A stretch of 64,000 bases of DNA from Trebouxia sp. TZW2008 (lineage: Eukaryota > Chlorophyta > Trebouxiophyceae > Trebouxiales > Trebouxiaceae), in contig BDIU01000197.1 of assembly GCA_002118135.1 (NCBI GenBank), forward strand, positions 186,001-250,000, written 5' to 3'. Made by a program: the position numbers and the translations under genes. Positions 46,301-54,949 of the stretch are shown here, piece after piece (the stretch's first letter is position 1; each line of letters opens with the position of its first letter). The notes under the pieces were generated by a model. That model did no database searches. It worked only from the letters and a program-made list of their open reading frames with translations, and was not told the DNA's origin.

Positions 46301-47868
46301 AAGTGTTTGTGCACTGCTTTGACTGCCAGTAGCACTCACCGCCATTACTAATTCAGCTTTAAAAGCCTGTTCAGTGGGAAGAGCTTCTGCCTTATCAAGC
46401 TGTGGATGGACTGTTGTAGTATACAGGCCTGTCATGTTCTGTGCACTTTTGCCAGAAACAGCAAACTCAACATGCTTCTCGCGCATTGCTCATCGTTTCA
46501 AGTGCTTACACACTGCAAACTGCCAGGAGCGCTGACCGCCAATAACTCTGAGAAAGCTTTTGCCCGCTTTATCAAGCTGTGGAGGGGGTGTGAAAGCATA
46601 CAAACCTGCTGAAAGGCAATTTGAGCTGCGCTCTCAGTTTCAAGTGCGATCAGCACTGGCCGTTAGTGACTCATGGTGCTCCCCATTCAGCAGTCCATAC
46701 TCTCATGCAAGCATATGGAATTCCCAATTAAAGCATGTTGGGTGATTCACTGCTTACCGTCAATGCTTCAGTGAGCAGAGCTTCTGCTTTGCCGAGTTGT
46801 GGAGGGTGTGTGGAAGCATACAGGCCTGCCATATTATGTAAAGCAGCACCCACTCTGATGTCATCATTGCCAAAACTTTGCCTCATTTTGTCAACACACT
46901 GCAGGGTCAGGATGTGGTGTTGGAATTGACCTTGCACAAAGGTGATCACATTGCAGCAACGAGAGTTGATGTGCAGTTTCACCCTGAATTTAAGCCAGAT
47001 GCATACCAGTGTCCATGCATGATCTACAACAATGGAAGTCACAGCAAGCAGCAAAAGCTCCTTTTCACATGGGCATAGATGTTGAGAAACCTTTGCCAGA
47101 TTGGTACATGCTTCTGCCACATGCATGAGCTTTGTCCAAGGCATGCGGCAAGCAAGATACGGACTTCCTGATACAGCGCTTCAGCCTTGGAAAAGTCCTT
47201 TTTGAGCCTGTACAGTTCTGCCAAATTATTACATGCTCCTGCCACATGTGGATCATCTGCCCCAAAACCCTCCTTGGCTTCTTCCAGGGCTTGCTTCAAG
47301 TATTGCTCGGCTTCACCCAGCTTTTTCTACAGGCGTTTGGCAAGCTTAATGAGGTCTTATCACATTTACTCATGTCAAGACGTTGACTCTGACCCTCAGG
47401 TTGACTCTGGCCTCACATTGATTCTCACATTGACTCAGGCATATGCAGGCTCTGCCTATGTGTTGCTGCGCTGGCCATTTTCTTGACTTTTGACGCCGTT
47501 TGGAAGTTTTGAGAGGATGCAGTGCAGTATGATACGTATGATATGATGAAATATGACCAAGGCACGCAGCTGCACACGTGTACGCTGAAAGGAGGTGCCA
47601 GCACTCGCAGCATTGCCGCAACTTAAAGTGTGAGTTGCGTGAATGCAATGGCACCTGTGCTTGAGCACAAGATTTAAGTCACCTGAGCCACAAGCTTCTT
47701 TGCCAGCGTTGTGTACACTTTCCATTTTGCTGTGTGCTCATTGCCAATGGGATCTGGCAGTGGCTCTGTTGATGTGCTTGTGCTTGCTGCGCCTCCTCTG
47801 TTGTTTGTTTCCTGCTGAGAAGCACCTGACGCCACTTTGGGAGGTTCCTGCAGGGCACTTGCAGACAT
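40315..47868 (-). CDS. Tetratricopeptide repeat protein (kinesin light chain-like TPRs)
   Basis: Ten minus-strand exons, 47683-47868, 47165-47326, 46758-46898, 45947-46106, 45000-45109, 43948-44064, 43527-43624, 42185-42344, 40898-41093 and 40315-40577, keep phase throughout and give 530 residues. The start ATG at 47868 follows a short 5' UTR; the first exon is Ser/Thr-rich. TPR helices are clear in exon 2 (HVAGACNNLAELYRLKKDFSKAEALYQE), exon 3 (GAALHNMAGLYAS...LGKAEALLTEAL), exon 4 (FVQSLVSLAELKRRQDQTEQALLLFKQA), exon 5 (TQLASVLVGAGQLGEAEALLHQLL) and exon 6 (GLICQEMAVVMQRSNRLPEARELLQRY), in the 42-residue KLC style. The C-terminal exons are helical but not clearly TPR. Most likely a protein-interaction scaffold; partner unknown. 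Almost every intron is swollen by decayed copies of an adjacent exon edge. Confidence 0.85.
41160..41333. mobile_element. pogo-like MITE, copy 3 (best preserved)
   Basis: 174 bp flanked by TA (41158-41159 and 41334-41335). Ends CAGTAATCTCTCTATATAAG and ...CGTTATAAAGAGAAATTACTG form a clear inverted terminal repeat. Interior 'aggacattctcaatgtaagg' is the family hallmark. It lies in an intron of the TPR gene. Confidence 0.8.
41490..41670 (-). repeat. Copies of the 5' edge of TPR exon 40898-41093
   Basis: Minus-strand acceptor-like text 'tcag|gc(a/g)a(g)ttt(g)gc' followed by 'tctgctcag' and 'tttcttctcagttctgcc'-like words recurs near 41500-41520 and 41650-41675. The same 'gatgt...tcag' lead-in occurs as at 41094-41125. 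Similarity is weak. Confidence 0.45.
42049..42181. mobile_element. pogo-like MITE, copy 4, at a splice donor
   Basis: The left end is truncated. The right end ...CGTTACAAAGAAAACCCATTG followed by TA (42182-42183) is intact. The TPR exon 42185-42344 uses the donor read on the minus strand as GTACAATGGG, so the GT-A of the donor is the target-site TA plus the element's terminal bases. Confidence 0.65.
42310..42860 (-). repeat. Tandem copies of TPR exon 42185-42344 start
   Basis: The exon start (minus: gg gcatacaacattgctggca ggg) appears at about 42345 (used), 42510, 42740 and 42860. The motif ccctgccagcaatgttg on the plus strand is at 42322, 42489, 42721 and 42838. The first three copies retain the following codons (a..atagcaa(g)ggccaataagttg) in decayed form. 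Confidence 0.8.
43731..43770. repeat. GGCA/GACAGGCA microsatellite
   Basis: A short run of caggcagacaggcagatagat and cggcaggcaggcaca in a TPR gene intron. Confidence 0.7.
44150..44470 (-). repeat. Three decayed copies of the 5' part of TPR exon 43948-44064
   Basis: The exon start (cag|ggccagaccatgcagatgtg...atatgtcaggagatggcagt) is repeated near 44180-44235, 44300-44352 and 44425-44465, with a period of about 120-150 bp. The middle copy is closest (ggcccagaccatgcggatgt then gggctcgatatgtcaggaga). Confidence 0.8.
45247..45311 (+). repeat. Retroposon end R1, copy 3
   Basis: Core tacgtacctagttcggcctg followed by ctgagcctgcctagcacacg, ending in 'atgcatgaatgaatg'. It lies in a TPR gene intron. 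Confidence 0.6.
45300..45740 (-). repeat. Four decayed copies of the 5' edge of TPR exon 45000-45109
   Basis: The exon start encoding NVLQYTQLASVLVGAGQLG recurs near 45315-45362, 45440-45490, 45572-45616 and 45680-45737, with a period of about 125 bp. Each has the acceptor 'tgc(a/g)ggcaat' or similar followed by a variant of 'aactcagctggcgtcagtgc'. Confidence 0.8.
46225..46625 (-). repeat. Mixed decayed copies of edges of TPR exons 45947-46106 and 46758-46898
   Basis: 5'-edge copies of exon 45947-46106 (gagaagcatgttgactttga, gagaagcatgttgagtttgc) lie at 46240-46285 and 46445-46485. 3'-edge copies of exon 46758-46898 (ggcctgtatactacaacagt, ccacagcttgataaggcaga) lie at 46370-46435 and 46555-46612. 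One intron therefore holds copies from both neighbours, interleaved. Confidence 0.75.
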
Positions 47869-49022
47869 TCGCGGCAAGTACGTTAGGGCCTCGCAGATTT
47901 AGACAGCACGTACGGACCGGGGCGTCTGCCCGCGCGGAAGGACTGTTCTGTGCAGCTACCAGAAGTGTCCCTGCAGTGCAAGTTAGCGCTTAGGACCTGT
48001 AGGCTTTACAGCAAGTGTGGTCTGTCTGCAGCAAGTTAGCACCTGTAGCTAGCCATCTCAGCCATGAAGCGTCCGCGCGCGTCCAGCCTTGCTCATGCGA
48101 GGTCTGCACACAGCGCCAGGACGTGTTGGCACTCTGCTGGACTTGATCTGCCGACGCTTTGCAAGATTTGAGCGCGCTTGACGTGGACGACATGCGCAGA
48201 TGATGCAATACTTGACGCCGCGACATCGTATTTCGGAATGTGGCCTCCAGGCAGCAGCAGGTTCAATCGCTCGCTGATCACTGACGTGCCTGTTGAGCGG
48301 AAACTCCAGCATGCACTCCGAAACCAGTGAAAGTCAAGAAAGGAGAGGAATTTTGCACCATTGTGGTGATTGTGTGGTACGACGAGAGCAGGCACGTGTT
48401 TGTGCGGCAAGCACTGCTTGTCCAGTGCACCTTCAACTTGCAAATGCTACAAAGCCACTTCTGTTTCCTGTGGTATACTAGAGCTGTACATCAATGACAT
48501 TAAAGCCACAGCTGATAGGACAGGTAAGCTGGATTCACTCAGCGCATGCACGATGCGCTTGATAGTCCACTACAAGTTCTTTTGGTCGATTCTGGCCTTG
48601 TAGTTGTCTGGGTTATTGCTGTATGCACCTCAGCCTGTATCATCATAACTGCTTGCTGAGTCACTCATCAACAATTTTGGCAGTGCCTACTTTACACAGC
48701 AGTTGTGTCTGATTACATGCATATCAGTGTAGTCTTGACTCACTGCGCCTGTTAGAGATCGGTAGGCACAATCTCTGACAATGTTGTGGCATGCTTGCAC
48801 CTCAGCTTTAGCGTGGCACAAAGTCTGCTGTTTGCCTCTTCAAAGGGCGCTCAGCTAGGCCGTCAAGTTTGAGTACAAGACTGCTTCTTCCAACTAAGAG
48901 TACTGTCAAGCATGCATATGCTTCACGCCTGAATGCATGCGGGTCAGTATTGCACAGCGATGTATGTGGCTTGTGCCCATAGTATCATTGTCACACCGCA
49001 CGGTGCATGTGCAGTGTCGCAG
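47869..49022. promoter_or_regulatory. Divergent region, TPR gene / Crinkler-like gene, with unresolved 5' exon
   Basis: This interval carries the TPR promoter and the 5' end of the Crinkler-like gene. A stretch at about 48305-48521 is open in more than one frame and ends in a good donor (gctgataggacag|gtaagc). It may encode the N-terminus of the downstream protein, but I could not find a phase-consistent start. Confidence 0.35.
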
Positions 49023-51081
49023 GAGCAAGCGCACAGCTCAGCTTGGCAGCAGCAGGCAGATCCTACAGGTATGCATATCAAAAGCAGAGTTGGTATTACT
49101 TGCAGTCAGGTGCAGTTTTCTCATTTGTCTAAGCCTGAACAAACATCTGAGCATGCAAGGCCTGTGGCCAATAAGCTTTGCCTACACGGCTATATCATAT
49201 TAACCGCTCCTTCTGGCTGAAACCCTTCACTGCACAGAACTCCTAATCATGACTGTCATGCTTGAAGGCTTGCTGTCTTGCATGGTGCATCTTGTTGTAT
49301 TGCTGTCACTGAGGTATCTGCCATTGTACTACTTCTCACGCCCCCTGACTGTAATTTGTGTCGCAGATCGGACTGGTCAATCTGTACGCCGACTACTGGA
49401 GCCTGCTTTCACTGCTGTGCCACCAGCTGCTGAAGTTCCAAATCTGTTCCAGACTGCACTGCACTGCTCAGGCACCCTTCCTTTTCCAGTTCCAGATACT
49501 TTCTATGAATCGCAGGAGAGGCAGGATGATGACATGAAGTATTATCTGACACCAGTTTCACAGTCAGGCGCTGAGGCTTTCAGCTCTACCATTCATGCTG
49601 TGCTTCGTAAGAAGTTCCCTGCAGAGTCAGAAATGGTGCAGGCAGGTTTGCCTCTGCCTTGCATGTATGCAATGCTTGCTTATGCATTCCATGGGTTCTG
49701 CAGCATGCAAGTTTGTTACACTGACTGTGGGCAGTAATGTTGACATTGTTTGAGAGTGTGGCATGTCAGTATATATACCTTTGTCAGATAGTGAGAAGGC
49801 ATTGCTGGCATGTAGGGCAACTTGACCAGCTTGTTTGTGACATCATGGAGTTATTGGATGAGTACGCTCAGAAACTCGATTTCAAGCGCAAGCGGAATGA
49901 CAGCGAAGTGTCATTGACGCTGAATGCAAAGCGTCCAGATTTGTGTGTGTTGGTGAGGAACGCGCTTCTCTTCAAAGGCAAAGATCAGACCGAGGAGGGC
50001 CAGCTTGACCAGGCTGTAGCTGAGCTAAAGCAGAAGATGCGCCGCTGGAGCCAAAGCTATCATGGGCAGGTGCATTCGTCATGCGTTTCTGTCATATGCG
50101 TGATGCAGCCTTTTAGCCATGTAAAATCAATGCCACTGACTCAGACATGCACAGGCGTCTCTTGTTGGGTGTGCCTTTGCGTCAAGAATGTAATGTGCAT
50201 GCAGCCAAAGCCTCCAATGCATACAGGTGGAATATCTGCTATGCTATGCAATGACAGGAGGGCGCGTCAGGATCTGCATGCTGCATCGTGATGACCCAGA
50301 CAGCTGCCATGCTTTGAGTGGTGATCACAGCATCTATGACGTGAGAAGCAGACTTCAGCTTGTACGCATTGCTGTCCTGTTGTATCGCATTCTTGCTATA
50401 CAGCAAACTCAACTGCCAAGTGATGCTGTGCCTTTAGCTAATGTGTTGGAGTTCTCCTTGGGCACAAAGATCACTGTAATGGAAGATTATGTCATAAAGC
50501 GTGTGGACATCCAGAAGCAGCCGCTGCTTGTCAAGAGATTGGCAGAACTTCAAAAGCTGTACACAGCAGCAAGAGGAAGTAAGCACCTGATACGGTCTGA
50601 AGATGGTCCTCTGATTCACAGCAAATATACAGTCATTCTGTCTACTTTTGGTAAACAGCTTGGACCTGGACATCTTTCCTTCAGAATACAATCTCTGGCA
50701 CAGCTCCAAGCAGCCATGAGATGTATACTGCTTGCTTTGAGAGAACTGCATGCTGCACGTTTTGCTCACACTGATATCAGGTGGCCAAATGTCATAAAAT
50801 GCAGCAATGATAAATTTTGCTTGATTGATTCGGAGTCAGCAGTGACCTTGGGATGCAAGTGGGATACAAGACAGCATGGTGCGCATCGCGCGGGTTGGAG
50901 AAGTGACACACTCACCAGAGGCAGGTATACAGCAAGCTCAGACTTGTCTTTAGTGGGGCAGTTGCTGGCAGAGCCTGTTTTGCCACCCCTTGGGGGAGGT
51001 GGCAGTCTCTTTGCTGAGGCGTTGATGGCCAAGTCTCTCTCATTGCAACAAGCATTGCAACATGCATGGCTTCAATCCTGA
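49023..51081 (+). CDS. Crinkler-like protein: PD-(D/E)xK-type segment plus kinase-like domain
   Basis: Exons 49023-49068, 49367-49645, 49816-50069 and 50227-51081 keep phase and encode at least 477 residues; the true start is upstream. Exon 3 has the pattern SEVSLTLN..KRPDLCVLVRNALLFKGKDQ followed by a long helix (LDQAVAELKQKMRRW). This resembles the restriction-endonuclease-like module found before kinase domains in Crinkler (CRN/CR) proteins. The usual acidic-Lys pair after the second strand reads KGKDQ here, so catalysis may be lost. Exon 4 resembles a divergent protein kinase: FAHTDIRWPNVIK fits the catalytic loop and FCLIDSESAV the metal-binding segment. CRN-type proteins occur in many eukaryotes, not only pathogens. 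Function here is unknown. The family call rests on motifs only. Confidence 0.55.
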
Positions 51082-51892
51082 TTTCATACTGGTGATTGCC
51101 CACAGTCGTTCAAAATGTCATCTGACATGCTACACAACTGTTTGAGGACTTGCAAGTGTTTTTACGAGATAGACTAGGTACAGCAGATTGCTGCACAACA
51201 ATGATTGCTCTTGCCAACTTGCAAAATTGAGATGTGCAATTTGAGTCCCGTCACAAGTGTTGGCCTGTCAGCTTTTTACATGCCTTGAGGTGTCAGTGTG
51301 ATCCAGAGACTTGTTAATTTCCACAATCCTCTTATGCTATTTTTCACTTTTGATGATGGACATCTTTCTCAATGCGTTTGTCCCCTTATTGTGTGTCTCT
51401 AGCTTGTCTGTCATGTGTTACACAAGTACTGTACTTGTGTAAAAGGTTTTGATGCATTAGACAAGCAACGACATGTGATCTATGTATTGGAAATACATCC
51501 AGCCATCGGACTGCAACTCAAGGCTCACGGCCCCTGGGACACCAATCTATTGCGAGCATCTTCGTAGATGTGAGCAGCTCAACGCACATCACATGCAATG
51601 GTTTACGTATCTTCGTTTGGAGTTTGCATAACCTTGTTGGTTTTCAGTGGTCTCATGCACAGCACTTGACATTTTCAACACTGCCTTGAGTACATTCACA
51701 TTGTCAAGCGCATCTTCAGGCAGGACATGCACAGGTAAACAGAGAGCAAGTGAAGCGCTTCAATCCCCATGTCAAAACAAAGCATCGAAGCAGGACAGGA
51801 TGCTCTGGAGAGTCAGTATGACTGAGCAGCAGGTCAACTCGCGTCAAGCTTGCACCTTGCAACAAGGTGTTGCTTTTGTCGACGCTACAGCC
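51082..51892. other. Intergenic region between the Crinkler-like gene and the LTR element
   Basis: About 0.8 kb with a short perfect inverted repeat 'acacaagtact|gtacttgtgt' at about 51420-51440. No gene or known repeat is seen. Confidence 0.4.
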
Positions 51893-51897
51893 ATGGG

Positions 51898-52087
51898 TGT
51901 AGCAGGGTGCTCTGATTGCTAGGTTATGGCATTGCTGCTGCCAAGCCCTATTGATCTTGCCGGGATAAAGCTGATGCAAGGCTAGAGCGGACTATCGAAG
52001 TTTACTTGGTACTATTGCTCTGGTCTTGCGTGCCTCCCAGCACCAAGCCAATACTTGTAATATCGTCTGACTTGCAACCCCGTAACA
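51898..52087 (+). repeat. Left LTR
   Basis: 190 bp, differing from the right LTR at about eight positions by eye (for example aagccctattgat versus aaccctgttgat, and ggcttgcgtg versus ggtcttgtgtg-type changes). Preceded by target duplication ATGGG. Confidence 0.93.
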
Positions 52088-52088
52088 T

Positions 52089-52101
52089 TGGTCTCGGAGC
52101 C
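52089..52101 (+). other. Primer-binding site
   Basis: TGGTCTCGGAGCC begins one base after the LTR end. Its complement ends in CCA, as needed to pair with a tRNA 3' end. The tRNA identity is not assigned. Confidence 0.6.
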
Positions 52102-52141
52102 AAGTCTTTTCACACGCTTCCGCATCGTAACTTCAGCCGCG

Positions 52142-52466
52142 ATGGTCGACGGCCCAAACAACCAGCCACCACAAAACCCGCAGGGGAACCAGCACCAGCA
52201 GGACATTGTGATGGATGACGTGCCTGCAACGGGGGGTTAATCCTCCGGCTGGCGCGATTGATGCTGACGCCTCGTCTCAGCATGGCAACGGTTCAGCTGG
52301 CAACCAGAACGGCCCTGAAGCTGCAGCTCAGCCGAACGGGACCGCCAACTTGGCCAACCCCGCTTCAGGAGCAGCCACTGGTGGTCCCGCTGCCATTCTG
52401 GGCGGTACGAGCGGCCCCAATCTCATCATGGAAAACCTGTACGCCGCGGTTGACCAGCCATAGTTG
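52142..52466 (+). pseudogene. gag-like remnant
   Basis: An ATG at 52142 opens a Gln/Asn/Pro-rich frame (MVDGPNNQPPQNPQGNQHQQ) that stops at 52240. The neighbouring frame from 52239 continues as an Ala/Gly/Asn-rich sequence to a stop near 52463. One indel at the G run (52231-52236) would separate the two. It resembles the N-terminus of algal/plant Gag in composition only. Confidence 0.55.
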
Positions 52467-52701
52467 CCACAATCGCCTGGTTAACCGCGGCGTACAGTTT
52501 TGCCATGATGAGATTGGGGCCGCTCGTACCGCCCAGATTGGCAGCGGGACCACCAGTGGCTGCTCCTGAAGCGGGGTTGGCCAAGTTAGCTGTCCCATTC
52601 GGCTGAGCTGCAGCTTCAGGGCCGTTCTGTTGCCAGCTGAACCGTTGCCATGCTGAGCCGAGGCGTCAGCATCAATCGCGCCAGCCGGAGGATTACCCCC
52701 G
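52230..52701. repeat. Near-perfect inverted repeat inside the LTR element
   Basis: Arms 52230-52457 and 52477-52701 are reverse complements with a few mismatches and small indels around a 19-bp spacer. The right arm ends where the integrase region begins, so the palindrome marks the junction of the internal deletion. Confidence 0.93.
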
Positions 52702-54038
52702 TAGAGATTTTGTCTCTACTTGCGACTTCTGTCAAAAGAAGAAAACCAGCAATCAGAAGCCACATGGTTTGCTGAAACCACTTGCAATCCCTGAATTAGA
52801 TGGCAGAGTGTGTCCATGGATTTCATCACTGACTTGCCTAAAACCAAAGCTGGTCACACTGCTATTCTGGTTTTTGTGGACAGGTTAAGCAAGATGGTCC
52901 TCTTTGCTCCTTGCTGGAATGATATTGGAGCACAGGAATTTGCTAGTATCTTCAATAGGGAGATTTTCAGACTGCATGGCATACCTCAGGAGGTTGTGAC
53001 TGATCGTGGTACGCAGTTCACGTCTGAGTTCTGGAGATCTGTTGCAAAGATGCTTGGCGTAACGCAGTGCTTGTCTAGTGCTCGCAGGCCTCAGACTGAT
53101 GGACATACTGAGCGCACCAACCGTACCCTTGAAGATATGCTAAGGCATTTTGTGTCCCCTTCTCATGATGACTGGGACTTGCGTTTGCCTTGTTGTGAAT
53201 TTGCTATCAACAATGCTTGGAATCAGTCTACGGACACACCATTCTTCTTGAACCATGGACAGCATCCAAGGACGCCTGTCAATGTTGATGTGGTGTGCAA
53301 ACTGCCTGCAGCTGACACTTTTGTTGGTAGGATCAAAGAATCCATTGCGCGCGCTCAGGATTCCCTGGCGCAGGCCCAGAAGCGGATGGCAGCATCTTAC
53401 AATGCTAAGCACCGTCCCAAATCTTTTGAGATTGGCGACTTTGTCTTCCTGTCACCTAATTGTCTATTGCTGGTTCCAGGAAGTTCATGCCAAGACAGCT
53501 GGGGCTTTTTGAGATCATAGAACGCAAGGGTGATTTGGCGTACAAACTGCTTCCTGCATCTATGAGTAGAGTTCACAATGTGTTTCATGTGTCTCTGTTG
53601 ACAAAGCCTAAGGATGGTGGTCGCAGGTCTGCACCGCCTCCTGCTATGTTGCCTGATGGGTTTGAGGAACTTGAAGTTTCTATTGTGTCCCACAGGTCTG
53701 TACCTCGTAAGGGTTAGCCCAATCACAGGGACTACCTTGTGTCCTTCAAGGGCTGGGGACCTGAGGAGAATGAATGGCAATCTGAATCAAAGCTGAAAAA
53801 TGCTGTAGGTGCCATTCAGGATTACTTGGATGGATTGGAATTGCAGAGCCGCCCAGCTCCCCGCCTTGGTCAAGCATCTGACAATGCTCTTGATGACAAT
53901 GCTGCTTCAGATCCTGGCAAGCGTAAGAGAGGCAGGCCTGCAAAGAAAGCTCGCACCACTGTAAAGCATGATCGGCAATCTGCATCACAGGGTGGTGGTG
54001 TTGGCACCAGACGACGTCAAAAGAAGAAGAAGCTCTGA
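52702..54038 (+). pseudogene. Retrotransposon integrase with chromodomain-like C-terminus, frameshifted
   Basis: The frame opens with a zinc-binding Cys pair (TCDFCQKKKT), then shifts near 52809 into SMDFITDLPKTKAG. The DDE core is intact: MDFITDLP (first Asp), VVTDRGTQF (second Asp) and QTDGHTERTNRTLE (Glu). A second shift near 53460 leads to RQLGLFEIIERKGDLAYKLL and VHNVFHVSLL. A third near 53715 leads to YLVSFKGWGPEENEWQ, the chromodomain signature, and then a basic tail (KRKRGRPAKKAR). The breaks mean no full product can be made. The class is Ty3/gypsy chromovirus. It is an algal genomic element, not an infectious virus. Confidence 0.9.
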
Positions 54039-54334
54039 AATTCTTGCAGTGACTTGCTCAGTGCTTTCTTTGTGGTTGGCACAATGTGCTTGTTGTACAT
54101 TATTGTTCGCTTGAAATGCCGCTCATTGAATACAGCCAATTGTTGGATCTGCATAGGACAATGTTAGCTAAGGGGTGTTTTGCTTGTGAGAGTTGCTGCA
54201 GTCCTGGCTGTGAGTTGGTCGTTTATTGTGATGATTGAAAAGGTTGTGCCCCATTGGATGGCAAGATGGCTTGTGCTGCCCGTTACATCTCCCATGCACC
54301 CCAGGAGCTTTTGTCCAACGTGTGAGTTGGATCT

Positions 54335-54346
54335 AAGTGGGGGGAA
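54335..54346 (+). other. Polypurine tract
   Basis: AAGTGGGGGGAA directly precedes the right LTR, the standard plus-strand primer position. Confidence 0.75.
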
Positions 54347-54536
54347 TGTAGCAGGGTGCTCTGATTGCTAGGTTATGGCATTGCTGCTGCCAAACCCTGT
54401 TGATCTTGCCGGGATATAGCTGATGCAAGGCTAGAGCGGACTATCGAAGTTTACTTGGTACTATTGCTTTGGTCTTGTGTGCCTCCCAGCACCAAGCCAA
54501 TACATGTAACATCGTCTGACTTGCAACCCCGTAACA
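54347..54536 (+). repeat. Right LTR
   Basis: 190 bp, same ends as the left LTR (TGTAGCAGGG ... CCGTAACA), followed by target duplication ATGGG. Confidence 0.93.
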
Positions 54537-54949
54537 ATGGGTTGAAGGCATGTCTCTGTACGATTGAGTGTGTCGAGTGAGCGTGCGTGCCATGACTAAA
54601 AGCCATTTAGGGAAATTCGAAATGATATCGGCTGCGAGAAGGCTCAGAAGCAAGTGCTTGAGCGTGAGTCAACTTAATGTGTTGGCGCTGCAAAGGGCCT
54701 TGCGGAAGCTCTGCTGTTGCAACTGAACATCCACTTGGTGTTGACAGGGAGCGTTCAGAGTGTCGCAGGGCTCGACCGGTGCATTGCCTGTGCGCATACC
54801 TGCCACCTCACCTGAACCAATCTGACTATTTACAAGTGTAACACGCGTCGAAGCGTTTCTACGCACCATCACGAGGGCTCGACTTGTTTCTCAAGCAAGC
54901 ACAGGCAGCCCTGCCTGTTGTACTGAGGGTATAGCACCCCAGATCGCCC

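Larger units (their letters stand above)
51898..54536 (+). mobile_element. Small internally deleted LTR retrotransposon (Ty3/gypsy, chromovirus)
   Basis: The element is bounded by two 190-bp direct LTRs (51898-52087 and 54347-54536) that begin TGTAGCAGGG and end CCGTAACA, with a 5-bp target duplication ATGGG on both sides (51893-51897 and 54537-54541). A primer-binding site (TGGTCTCGGAGCC) starts one base after the left LTR, and a polypurine tract (AAGTGGGGGGAA) abuts the right LTR. Inside are a gag-like start, a large palindrome and an integrase with a chromodomain-like end. Protease, reverse transcriptase and RNase H are absent. It is therefore non-autonomous and must have moved in trans, or it was deleted after insertion. 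Confidence 0.93.
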
